Notes under the pieces: generated by a model
Seen by the model: only the letters and a program-made list of their open reading frames with translations
Database searches by the model: none
What the model was told of the DNA's origin: nothing
Position numbers and translations under genes: made by a program
Shown here: positions 47,901 to 55,891 of the stretch, one piece after another
Layout of the letters: each line of letters begins with the position of its first letter
How positions within the stretch are numbered: position 1 is the stretch's first letter
Assembly (NCBI GenBank): GCA_037903475.1
Contig: JBAJFG010000482.1
Span: forward strand, 1 to 64,000
From: Ancylostoma caninum
Lineage: Eukaryota; Nematoda; Chromadorea; Rhabditida; Ancylostomatidae
Direction: 5' to 3'
Length of the DNA: 64,000 nt

Positions 47901-50602
47901 TCTCTGGGCTCCTTTCATTTTCATTTGAGTTGAAATCTGCGTTTCAGTATAGACTTCTCACTTACAGTGGCGGCCACATATCTAGCGCGCTATTTTGGAC
48001 GATCAATTGATGAAGATATAAAAATCGTACCTCGGAAATGGAACCATCTACGTATCATAACAGGGCTCACGGATATAATGAGGCATGAAGTGTTCTTTTC
48101 TCCCCCAACTGTGCCTATCCGCGACAATGAAACTTCTGCATTCAGAGCTCGAAATGCTGCCCTTCTGGAAATAACTAAGGTTCTTCCCATATACCGCTTC
48201 GCCAGATCAGAGGAAAATTCTTTTATGCGTTTCACGTATTTGCGCATTTTGATATAGTACCGTTAACGCGCAGTTGTTCATCTCAGGAAAAAATAAGAAT
48301 CGTCAACATGGCTAGAAAAATGCAAAAAAAGGCATTCACAGTTATCATAAAGAGAAAGCAAAACTTCCGCTGCGGATTTTCATTTGATTTGTGAGGCCAA
48401 CGAGCATCCATGCAATTACGGGAAACTCCAGACATTTGCTACATTCTCGAGATCCAATAAAATGAGATTTTTGATAAATTCGGCGGTTTGTCTCTGCCGC
48501 TGGCTCCAGCGGGTATGGAGTGATGGGGTTTATATCGAAATGTTGAGGAGAAGTGTTCTCGATCCAAATAAGCAGTTCCCACATAGATAACGTCCTTGCG
48601 CGCAATCAGCGGAAAATTTTCGAGCGCGCCCAGCTGCGCCGCGTGCACGGCGTGACCCTCTTGTGGCAGCGGTCCCCAGTCGTTCGTCAGATTCTTGGCC
48701 CAGGTGAGTGTTTTTCTCTCATTTTTGATTTAACTGAAGTCTATCTGAAGCTTTGAGGCCTGTGGCTGACCGATATCGACCGGACGGCCCCGCATGCCTC
48801 ATATTTTGCACGTTTTCCCCATACATGACCCAAATGCTTGTTTTTAGAGTATCCCCAGACTTCGCCAGTTCAAAATGAATAGAAATGAACCGGCGATATA
48901 AGAGATAAGGATCGTGGAAATGATACGTATCGATTGCAGGTTACATCGCCATGGATCGCTGCCAAACGGAGCTCATCGTCCGTACTCTCGAAGATGTGCC
49001 CGAAATGAACTGGCGATGTGAATGATAGCAGTAGTGGAAATGATGCCTATCGATCGCCACGCCCAATTTATTATCATCGCTCTTACGTCTGGAGTCTCCT
49101 CATTCACTTTATCCATGTGGCGATCGCCGGCGGTCGTGGCGATCGCGACGACAGCCGGCTGTCGTGGCGATCGCCACGATTGCTGGCGAAGTCTGGGGAT
49201 ACTCTTATTGTTATGAGGCATGTGAGGCCGTCCGGTCGACATCGGTCAGCCACAGGCCTCACACCTTCAGATAAACTTCAATCAAGGAAAAAAGTAGAGG
49301 AAAACACTCACCTGGACCAAAAATCTAACGAACGACGGTGGACCGCTGCTACAATAGGGCCGCGCCGCGCACGCGCCCCATGCTGGACGAGCTCGAAAAT
49401 TTTTCCCCGATTGCGCGTAAGGACTTTAGATTTCAGACAAGAATAGGCAGAACTGGCGAAATCCAAGCATTATTTCTTGAATCGTGACCGAATCCGTGCC
49501 CATGTTCAACAACAGAAAAAAAGCTCTGACAGGCAGAGCTACGGCACACACTCGAACTTGGTTCCGATTGCTCATCTGAACACGATACACAACATGAAAA
49601 AGAACTTCTATTTCAAAATCATGTGTGTGCTAAACTTTGGCCGCCACTGTATGTTCATTCACTGGCCAATTCCATAGACTACCTTTGCAATTAGGCTGTT
49701 CTCAAAGGCAGCACCTGCGGAAATTTTCATGTTTGAGATTTTGATCGCTTTGGGTACTCAGCAGTTGTCGCAACTACTCTGCAGATGTTGCACAGTTGTA
49801 GATATCAGCATGCTCGAGATATAAAGAGATAAAATTTGTGCTGGCGAGCATTTAGGATGAGTTGTGATATGACTTGAATAGGAGTTTTGTTTACAATTAC
49901 CCTCTTTCCTCTCTTCCCTTATGATAACATCTGTTTTCATTTCCATATCCTTTCACTTCTATCTTTGGTAACTCGGCCGTCTTTTATAAATCTGCCAGAG
50001 TGGTAACAGTGAAAACCATCTTTTTCGTAGGATTTGACGGAATTCATTACTGCCTTCGTTTTCACTGTAGCGCTAAGCCTAGGAATGTAAAAAAAAATCT
50101 GTGCGAGCAAAATTTCATGGGTGCTGCCTTCAAGCGATGCGGCTATGGGTGTATGAGTGTTTGACTCTGCAATTCTGTCAGTTTTACACATTTTTACTGT
50201 ATGCAATCAAACTAATCGGTACTGGTTTGAGTGGGACTAGTGTTGTGTAGTATCGCAGATTCAAGTGGATTCGGACTATGAAGTCCTTTGTAAAAATTTC
50301 TTTTTTCAGGTGTTGCATATTGTGTTCTCGGCCGTGGTGTGCGTTCTGTTCATGGTCTGGTTGGCAATTGATACTCAGGCGAGAATTCTTTCAATTATGC
50401 ACTGTAGTATTAGTCTGTCCTTGAACTTAATTCTAGGTATTTGTTCGAATCTCGCAGTAAGCAACTGTTTCAGATGATTATTGGAGGAAAGCGATATGAA
50501 ATATCTCCAGAAGACTATATATTTGCTGCGCTAATGCTCTTTATAGATATCTACGAGATTTTCGTTACCATGCTGTCGCTGTTCAATGCAGCAAACAATT
50601 GA
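35869..50602 (+). CDS. TMBIM (Bax-inhibitor-1/Lifeguard) family membrane protein, multi-exon gene
   Basis: Seven-helix membrane proteins of this family (PF01027) act in ER/Golgi or other membranes as calcium-leak channels and suppressors of cell death. Six exon types are visible: 35869-35967, 37833-37927, a triplicated 91-nt exon (44258, 45207, 46156), 46655-46801, 46837-46941, 50310-50378 and 50474-50602. Together they give about 244 residues from SIRAAFVRKVFAIVT through the helices to GGKRYEISPEDYIFAAL and the stop. All exon phases agree if one copy of the triplicated exon is used. The two membrane Asp residues that form the pH-sensing pair in bacterial YetJ have counterparts here (WLAIDTQ and MLFIDIYEIF). 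The N-terminal, usually Pro-rich, exons are not found. Large introns hold many repeats. Confidence 0.88.
36004..36573 (-). CDS. Candidate exons, unidentified, inside TMBIM intron 1
   Basis: The minus strand carries two adjoining open stretches: 36208-36573 (including NNPCVDFSCAVWSLMCRHSC and ILTVGSNKECAKRMFHM) ending near a donor-like CAG|GTGCGT, and 36004-36203 (including VAIVDSKSRSISGIHIFKIN) ending in a stop. They are Cys-containing and protein-like, but the gap of 22 nt between the apparent splice sites is too short for an intron. No family is recognised. Confidence 0.28.
36580..37830. other. TMBIM intron sequence without recognised features
   Basis: A purine-rich tract (GAAAAGAGAAGAGAAG and similar) lies at 37345-37480, and a short direct repeat around CCCAGTCTTACA at 36940-36990. 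An open frame at 37658-37879 runs across the acceptor of TMBIM exon 2 in another frame and is not called. Confidence 0.45.
37833..37927 (+). CDS. TMBIM exon 2: helix 1 and following loop
   Basis: 95 nt after GCTTTTTTCAG and before GTAAGT, starting in phase 0 and ending in phase 2. It encodes ILVVIVMVTPVITVDDLRLY and MIRNSWIYWIG, which matches helix 1 and the family's xxFxRxNxWxYW loop. Confidence 0.85.
38074..38492 (+). mobile_element. Foldback repeat family A, copy 2
   Basis: Same landmarks as 16092-16506 and the same orientation. It also contains a 39-bp direct duplication around GGAAACACGTCTTAT at 38270-38340. The ends GGCAGCATCCACGGA and TCCGTGTGTGCTGCC are inverted. It lies in the large intron before TMBIM exon 3. 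Confidence 0.75.
38640..38970 (+). repeat. Dispersed repeat H, copy 1
   Basis: Homologous in the same orientation to 51355-51680: shared blocks are CTTGGGGTGAGGTGTGC versus TTGTGGGGTGAGGTATGC, AAATGAGGAAATCGC-like, and TAGGAATTCTAG(A/T)AATAT. Confidence 0.75.
39545..39870 (+). repeat. Short tandem repeats built on CGTGGG
   Basis: GTGGGC-containing words repeat at 39550-39610, then three near-identical ~22-bp units AAACCGTGGGGTTTTCGCG occupy 39646-39715. A related GTGGGC-rich patch lies at 42285-42390. The open frames on both strands come from the repeats. Confidence 0.75.
40291..40612 (-). CDS. Candidate two-exon small gene nested in a TMBIM intron
   Basis: Minus strand. A possible trans-splice or 3' splice site (TTCTTCCTTCAG) precedes an ATG at 40612. 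Exon 1 (40528-40612) encodes MRSMRTDICHYDNICLEIQR and ends at a perfect donor GTGAGTAAG. Exon 2 can start at 40448 (after TTTCAAG) and then encodes NLWFCSECTCSELQAVGDPN and continues to a stop at 40291; the phases match, giving about 80 residues. A second acceptor (CTTCTCACAG, exon from 40459) would give a different, also open, frame. No family is recognised. Confidence 0.38.
40775..41345 (-). CDS. Possible exons of an unidentified minus-strand gene
   Basis: One frame at 41123-41345 reads through KLQECLVSQIISWYARKTYR and FSLVDIDRFFLLDGNANMMD to a stop at 41120. Another at 40775-40915 reads SLHHNMYHEHLEGDVPEIHR with an acceptor-like ATTATGCACAG before it and a donor-like GTACGT after it. Both look protein-like, but they are not linked in phase with confidence. 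Confidence 0.25.
41350..42680. other. TMBIM intron sequence, nothing called
   Basis: There are short open frames on both strands and the GTGGGC-rich patch at 42285-42390. No supported gene or RNA is seen. Confidence 0.4.
42690..43104. repeat. Dispersed repeat with GT-run and a 183-bp foldback end
   Basis: 42690-42921 is related to 28917-29150, starting with a GTGTGTGTGTG run. It adjoins a foldback at 42922-43104 whose arms are GGCATACTACACAGCGACG and its inverse near 43080-43104. Confidence 0.65.
43200..43765. repeat. 59-bp minisatellite, first array (about 9 units)
   Basis: The unit is CCTGGAGTCGGGTCCAACGG followed by CGTGATAAGGGTGCGCCGGC and GTCCAAAAGCGGGGAAACG, 59 bp in all. Units vary at a few positions (CGGCGTG/CTGTGTG, GTCC/GTTT), and one unit has a 28-bp rearrangement near 43380. 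Long minus-strand open frames (166-176 codons) arise because 59 bp cycles through all three frames; they are not genes. Confidence 0.95.
44258..44348 (+). CDS. TMBIM exon 3, tandem copy 1
   Basis: 91 nt between TATTTTTCAG and GTGAGT. It completes a Leu codon split with exon 2 and encodes LVFFASYITLVCCHSVARSF and PCNIITLGIF, i.e. helix 2 plus the PxNxxxLxIFT motif that continues into exon 4. It begins in phase 2 and ends in phase 0, so only one copy can be used per transcript. Confidence 0.85.
45207..45297 (+). CDS. TMBIM exon 3, tandem copy 2
   Basis: Identical by eye to copy 1, including acceptor and donor, 949 bp downstream. Joining it after copy 1 shifts the frame and gives a stop after 22 codons. 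Confidence 0.82.
46156..46246 (+). CDS. TMBIM exon 3, tandem copy 3
   Basis: Identical by eye to copies 1 and 2, 949 bp after copy 2. It is the copy nearest exon 4 and could be the ancestral or default one. Confidence 0.82.
46655..46801 (+). CDS. TMBIM exon 4: helices 3 and 4
   Basis: 147 nt, phase 0 at both ends, after GAATTTTCAG. It encodes TAACGILLMVLCSRVPPHTV and LLALATTSLSCAVIIIFASQ followed by TKIDIT, matching the family's helix 4 end (xxFxxQTKxDFT). The right boundary (GCT|GTTTTG) is inferred from phase and makes a very short intron of 35 nt. Confidence 0.8.
46837..46941 (+). CDS. TMBIM exon 5: helix 5
   Basis: 105 nt after TTTCAAACAG and before GTTTGT, phase 0 at both ends. It encodes GKAYFSYMFIAFAATAAVFI and FGIVLAIMSLFIYIK, a hydrophobic helix at the expected place. 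Confidence 0.8.
46942..48585. other. TMBIM intron (exon 5 to exon 6), first part
   Basis: Open frames at 47028-47423 and 47967-48257 (both strands open) show no recognisable domain. A TGGCGGCCACATAT word at 47969 also occurs at 60224 in a repeat. No gene is called. Confidence 0.4.
48590..49425. mobile_element. Large foldback element with ~200-bp arms
   Basis: 48590-48800 is inverted at about 49205-49420 (shared words GAGGCCTGTGGCTGACCGAT, TTTTTCGAGCGCG, CTCACCTGG). Inside lies a second inverted pair (AGTATCCCCAGACTTCGCCAG and its inverse) and a run of GCGATCGCCACG palindromes at 49120-49190. No transposase is seen. A related fragment is at 39255-39345. Confidence 0.75.
49560..50134 (-). mobile_element. 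Foldback repeat family A, copy 3, with extended flank
   Basis: 49701-50134 is family A in reverse orientation (AAAGGCAGCACCTGCGG at one end, GGGTGCTGCCTTCAA at the other). The flank 49560-49700 matches 60165-60300 in reverse (GGCCAATTCCATAGACTACC), so copies 3 and 4 share an extra ~130 bp. Confidence 0.75.
50310..50378 (+). CDS. TMBIM exon 6: helix 6 with conserved Asp
   Basis: 69 nt after TTTTTTCAG, phase 0. It encodes VLHIVFSAVVCVLFMVWLAI followed by DTQ, the conserved DTQ of the family. The donor appears to be GC (CAG|GCGAGA), so this would be a GC-AG intron. Confidence 0.85.
50474..50602 (+). CDS. TMBIM last exon: conserved C-terminus
   Basis: 43 codons including the TGA stop after AACTGTTTCAG. 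It encodes IIGGKRYEISPEDYIFAALM and LFIDIYEIFVTMLSLF, the most conserved part of the family (GGxRYxISPExYIFAALxLxxDI). Confidence 0.92.
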   Translation: MIIGGKRYEISPEDYIFAALMLFIDIYEIFVTMLSLFNAANN

Positions 50603-52087
50603 TTGGACAATTGAGAAGTCGCATGTCCAAGCGTCAAAACAACCATTTGCAGTCCAAAAAACATTTTGAGTATCACATAAAAAGAATTCGGTTTCGATTC
50701 GTTGCACTTGCATTAGCACGTCTTCTTAGTATCAAATCAAAGCTTCTGAGTGCACAATGAACGTTCCTGGGTGTTTCCTACATATAATCTCTTTTTTTGA
50801 GGTAGGCTAGCCCAGTTGCCAGGCTAGAGCTAAGCTCAGGTTTGTTTGGTGCTCACGTTACTCGCAATGCGGTAAAATCTAGGCGGCGGCGCCTCATTTA
50901 TGACAGCGGATTACTGCAGTACTGTGCTGTCGCGAAGCCTCATTTTACTTTTCTCTTAACTGTCAGTGTTCTATTCTATTTCCAGTAAGCTGTTCGAGCT
51001 TGGCGCCCCCTTCAGACCTCAATGCATACAGTAGAATAAGCAGTACAATACCTGTTGTATAAGCAATTGTTCGCATTTATGACCACAACGAATAGGGAGG
51101 AGGAGATGTGATTGCACAGAGGACCAGCTGCGCACTAAAATACTGTTCCTAATCTTTGCACAAAGAATGCGCACGACGCGTTTTCGCGTAGCCGACGCAA
51201 AGACGCGCCGAGTCGCCGAACTCGCTTCGAAAAGGAAGTTTTGCAATTTTGAAGATATATTCTTGCAACCCGCACATTGCGGCACTGAGCATATGCCAGT
51301 TTTGCGTATTTGTGTGATGAAAAACTTACGCTTTTTGAACGGTAGCTCTTCCGCGGCATCCAGGAATTCCTAGTTTCTCTCTATATTTCAAGAGTACTGT
51401 AAAAATGCAGGCGTTGTGGGGTGAGGTATGCTATATGACTGAATTGCCATCACATAAGGAAATCGAGCAGTGGATCAGGCAATGTTCGCATGTCCGTCGG
51501 TTCTCCTACAGTCAAGATACATAACTGCCTAGGAATTCTAGTAATATACCTTCTCGACTGAAGAAAGTGCGGAAAGAAAAAGAAAGTATCGGAGTAATAG
51601 GAAAGCACCAGAAATTGGGACCCAACTCGTGGTAAAAGTTTGGGAGTTCAAAAAAGGAAATACTGAGGGAGTCGGCATCATAAGAATGAAATTAACATGA
51701 ATAGAAAGATCCGGCCGGAAATCAAAGAAAAATGTTACTTGTTTCGCTAACATTCTTTTTCGGCCTTTTGCATCAGGTTACATCTTCAACCCTGATTACC
51801 CAGGAAATTCTCGTCAAACAAAAGTTCATTCAATTTTAATTTGGAGTAATATATAAGATCGATCATGGAGCGGTAGCGGCGTACGGCTGCGTCTTTCTCT
51901 ACTCTGTCTTTTTTCTTTATAACCTTGTGCAAATTTTCCGCCCTCACCGTTTTCCCACCTCACCTTTCGTTTTACCCAAACCTCTAACGCCCCCAAGAAT
52001 CTCCAGCTTCTGTGCCCAGTTTTTGCTGTTTTACGCCTCTGGATTTCTGATTGCCCGGATTCTCCTATCGATTTCTCCTATCAGTCA
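50603..52087. other. Downstream of TMBIM: repeats, no supported gene
   Basis: 51165-51240 is CpG-rich with GACGCG words. 51355-51680 is copy 2 of dispersed repeat H (partner 38640-38970). 51890-52080 is pyrimidine-rich. No clear AATAAA signal was noted just after the TMBIM stop. Confidence 0.45.
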
Positions 52088-52102
52088 ACGCTCTTCCGAT
52101 CT
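52088..52102 (+). other. 15-nt match to a common sequencing-adapter end
   Basis: ACGCTCTTCCGATCT is identical to the last 15 bases of the widely used Illumina adapter. The base before (A instead of G) breaks the match. It may be chance or may mark an assembly or library artefact at this point. Confidence 0.5.
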
Positions 52103-53035
52103 ACCATGGTTCAACTGAGAGAACGACGTGCTAAAAACAAGCCTGCTCAGTTAAACATTGGAAACTGTTCTGGAGGGAATTCCTCTGAACCCTCAGAGGT
52201 TCCGGGACGGCGAACGCAGGTCGAACGCAGGCGAACACGTTTCAACAGCGATTATCGGACACTTACCACCCACGCGCGTCAGGCCCCGGTGTGACAGTGT
52301 AGAGAAGGCGGCTGCTCCCGATCTCTTTCTAAGAAAAACAGGTCAGCTTTAAGCTAATATGCCTAGTGAGGTGCTAGAGTGTGTGTGGACCCCTTTTGAA
52401 GCATTTTTGGCTGTTTCTTCCCAGGTTCAAAAAGGCAAAACGGCCTGACGCGACGCATGCGGGTGGTAAGTGTCCGTAGACGTTCAACAGCAGTTACACC
52501 GCGAGATGAAAGCTTATTTTGTCGGCCCACGAGCTGCGTTTGCCCCTAGAAGGGTGTGTTTCGGGGGCAATGAACTGGTTTGCATGTCTCAAACCCAGGA
52601 TCGCAGCTCAATCTGGACACAGGGCTGTGTGCAGACTTGGGTAAGTGGATGCTTACCCAAGCTCATCCAAAAATAATAATCATTGCACTGGGCCACGGTT
52701 TTACCCGTGCCTCAGCCGGCCTGACGAGTCTCGCTGGGCTCCCGTTGTCTCCACCGGAGCGGAGACGACGGCTAAACTTTGATGCTGAACCAGCGGCTTA
52801 CATAAACCTCCCAGGGGGCGTGCTGGCAAAGGGCAGGCAGAACACAGGTTGAGCTGCACCACAGTTCATCGGGCAAAAAACGCAGCCGAAACACGGGGTT
52901 TGCTGCTCTTAGCGGAGGGAATGCAGCAGTTCCTCCTCTTGCAGCAATGTCTGCCCTCCATTTCTTGGGGGTGTGGCTTTCCAGGTTGTGCTGCGTTTGC
53001 CTTATCCAGTTATCTGAGATAGACGACATCGGACA
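52103..53035 (+). other. GC-richer segment, possible retroelement fragment; not identified
   Basis: An ATG at 52106 opens a 62-codon Arg/Lys-rich frame (MVQLRERRAKNKPAQLNIG), and further fragments follow in other frames (FVGPRAAFAPRRVCFGGNEL, then a donor-like TGG|GTAAGT at 52639). The base composition and style differ from the flanks and suggest a 5' portion of a retroelement or a broken gene. No domain is recognised. Confidence 0.25.
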
Positions 53036-53299
53036 GGTGTGGGATCAATGGCGATTAGAGTGAGATTTAGGACTATGTGTACGTTGAGTGCTGCGATGAA
53101 CTTGAGGCTATCTCAGCAATCTTAGCAGTTTCTGATTAGAAACGCGAAAAATAATGTGTGGCAAACATTGCTATGAGGCGAGAATATCGTGCTCTCTATT
53201 TTTGAAATGCGATTAGTGAAATGTATGGGGGAAGATTCCTGGGAAGGAGGCCTGGACTACGCAAATTTTACTGCCGAATTCCTACATTTATTTGTGCAG

Positions 53300-54375
53300 C
53301 TAGCTGCCGTACCTGGCTTCGCATGGGTGTTTTACCACATTGCCTACATCACACTGCTGAAGCCAATTATTAGGTCGTCAAGTATGAAATGTCCGATTTT
53401 ATGAGCGGTCAGTTTGACAGTCTCTATCTTCGCAGATTTACTAGATCACTTCTCATCTTTATTTTCTTTATGAAGACACATCCTCTTTCTTTCAAAATCA
53501 TTTTCTGGGTTTTTGATCAGTTTTCGAATTTTTGTTTGGAAGCATTTTCTGTAGTACCAGTCAAATACAAAAAGTCGCGTCGTTTTGGAAGTTCCATTTT
53601 CCTGCCAGTAGAGCTGAGAAACCTGGGAACATCAGAGCAGTGTCAAGGGGAATTTGGCTAGTAAATGCACTGAACAGCGTTTGCTTGGGAAGTTCCGCTC
53701 AGATGACATGAAGCTCCGAAGTGAGCCTTATGATGAACCTGGATATCGATGAGCTGGAAGCTGTAGGAGTCAAACTAGGCCAACGTAAGCAGCAAAGTGT
53801 GACTTTTACAATACAATAATATTCAGGTATTCAAGGCAATATGACCACTAGAAGTGGTTCGGTAAACGAATTTTTCCCATTTGACCCCCAAAAATGGGTA
53901 CCTTTTTTTTACCATTTTTTCACGAATCCACGCTGCTTAATTCAGAGGAACAGGGGTGAAAACCCATCTACCACTCACTGTATTGGGCAAACCTTGCTTC
54001 ATTTGACCACAACTCCTTTCAGGGATTACGTAGCTCACTTCTTGCTGGAGAAAATGTTCAATTTTCAACATGATGTTGGAAACGCTCTTCGCCACTTGAT
54101 TGCTAGTGGCTTTGCATGTTTGAGAGCTGTTGGCGCAATCAAGCTGCAGTTAAGATGGCGAGGCTGTGGGGATAGTATAAGAGCATATTCGGATATCCTA
54201 TACTGCATCTTGCCTTAGAAACAAAACTCGAAATCTTCTCATCCAAAATCGGACATCTCATACTTGACGACCTACTACTACCACCGACGAATTCATTGAA
54301 ACATTAAAGTCTCCATAATATTGGTGATCAGCATGTTAGCGATACCCAGTTGACCCTTTCCCATCGACTTGTGGG
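53300..54375 (-). mobile_element. Helitron-like element, copy B (3' region), split by an insertion
   Basis: Reverse strand: the 3' end GGTACGGCAGCTAG sits at 53300-53313, and the body matches 4235-4397 (TCGCTAACATGCTGATCACC, TTAATGTTTCAATGAATT). The TA-flanked element at 53370-54275 interrupts it at the TA that is intact at 4328-4329 in copy A. Confidence 0.75.
53370..54275. mobile_element. TA-flanked element with TTAGGTCGTC TIRs, copy 2
   Basis: About 906 bp, flanked by TA (53368-53369 and 54276-54277). The left TIR is intact; the right one ends CCTAC instead of CCTAA. It is about 85% identical by eye to copy 1 (34774-35692) in opposite orientation. The 125-codon frame at 53841-54218 has no transposase motifs, so the element is non-autonomous. 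Confidence 0.88.
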
Positions 54376-54379
54376 CGAA

Positions 54380-54985
54380 AAATTAGTACAGATGATAGAT
54401 GATAAGAAACAGATGATAAGAAACACCGGAAGTTTTCTGCACCGAAGATGAAGTAACAAAAAACGCGCATTATTTTTGCACCAACCTAATGAAAACCAGA
54501 AGCTGCAATGCAGGAGGATATGTCATGATACCTGGATGACCATGATAGAGACCACCAATGATTATTGATCCACGTCGACACGCTTACTGAGCATCCCCTT
54601 AATGAGTGGGTCAGCGAACCCCCGGTGCTACGTTAGCTGACATTACCCAGTTTAAAGTATGTATAAGCGAGTCGAAGGAATGGGCCAATAGATCATGATA
54701 CCAAAGGTGAGAATAATAGTACTTGTTCGGGTGAAATGGATCAGATTTAGGGGTAGATTTTACTTCAGCATTGCAACTTCCAGAAAGGTGAGAAAAAAAA
54801 ACAAGGCTCTTTGTTAGTATTACAGTGAACGGCTATAGCAGAGAAGTGATTAGAAGAAGTCCTATTCCGGAAAATGAAGTTCTCTTGAAAGATCGATCTT
54901 TCGCAATCGATCTTTTGCTCTACGAAACTCCGCATAGGTCCTCGCTCTTGATACCTCAAAAGGGAGCATCTCTAGCCATCTCGAC
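54380..54985. other. Intergenic; nothing called
   Basis: A short direct repeat around GATGATAAGAAACA lies at 54400-54425. No gene or RNA is recognised. Confidence 0.4.
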
Positions 54986-55060
54986 GTCCTGACAAAGAGG
55001 GAATTAGAAAAACAGGACAAACATTTGTTTTAGCTTTCCTATGGTAGAAGGAAAAAACAC

Positions 55061-55560
55061 CTATCTCCCACTGGACGGCTTAAATGTCCAGTACTTGCTT
55101 GGTTTGAGTTTCACCTCTACTCGTAAAATGCGGAAGGCGAAATTGAGATAATTAATTATCCTCCTGTATCTTAAGCTTTTCAACTTCAAGATTTTAAGCC
55201 GCTCTGCATGAGGTGGCATCGACTGCGGGTAACTGGGGTTGGGGAAAACCTTGTAGAACAAGATCCGAGTAGAGATTTGTTGCACTCTCTCACCTCTGGC
55301 AATGTGTTTTTTGAGGTGAGGACTCTAGATATGAGAGCAATATTCCAAACGAGGCAGCACGTATGACTTATAGAGGCGTATAAAAATGGAGGGATCTTTA
55401 GAAAAAAACATTACGAAATAGAAAATACATGGTTTGTAATGCTTTATCTATAACATCTTCAACGTGACTAGAAAATTTGAGCTCACTATCTATCAAGACA
55501 CCAAGATCCCTTAATATTTTGCTGCAGGTTATTGGTGTGTCATTTATCTTATACTATCTA
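55061..55560 (-). pseudogene. ORF2: thumb and C-terminal region, broken
   Basis: Blocks in shifting frames: LGVLIDSELKFSSHVEDVID, then FIRLYKSYVLPRLEYCSHI followed by a stop, then ERVQQISTRILFYKVFPNPS and RLKILKLKSLRYRRIINYLN. These match the usual C-terminal part of CR1/jockey-type ORF2. It ends at a stop at 55061. Confidence 0.75.
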
Positions 55561-55888
55561 GGAGGAATTTTACCCAGGTGTAAAATAGTACTTTTGCCTA
55601 TATTGAACGGTAAATCATTATCTCTGGACCACTGAATCATTTCCTCTATGGATCTTATTAGAGAAGCTTGCACCTTAGAAGCATCATCACTGTTGTATGC
55701 GGCATAAACTTTAATATCATCTGCAAACATTCTCACAGATATCTCGGCCGAAGTTTTGATTCTTGATGGTAAATCACATGTATAAATAAGAAAAAGTGAT
55801 GGGGAGAGTACACCTCCCTGAGGCACCCCGCTTGGACATGCGTAACGATCAGAAAAGGAATTTCCAACTTTTACAGTGGGGTGTCTAC
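55554..55888 (-). pseudogene. ORF2: reverse transcriptase palm with FADD box
   Basis: After the frameshift the frame reads GVPQGGVLSPSLFLIYTCDL and VRMFADDIKVYAAYN; FADD is the catalytic pair and is intact. It ends at a stop after LHLGKIPPR; another frame continues with CSKILRDLGVLIDSELKFSS. Confidence 0.88.
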
Positions 55889-55891
55889 CGT

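Noticed and set aside
53841..54218. 125-codon frame as a transposase
   Set aside because: No DDE motifs or helix-turn-helix are visible, and the matching region of copy 1 is not open in the same way.
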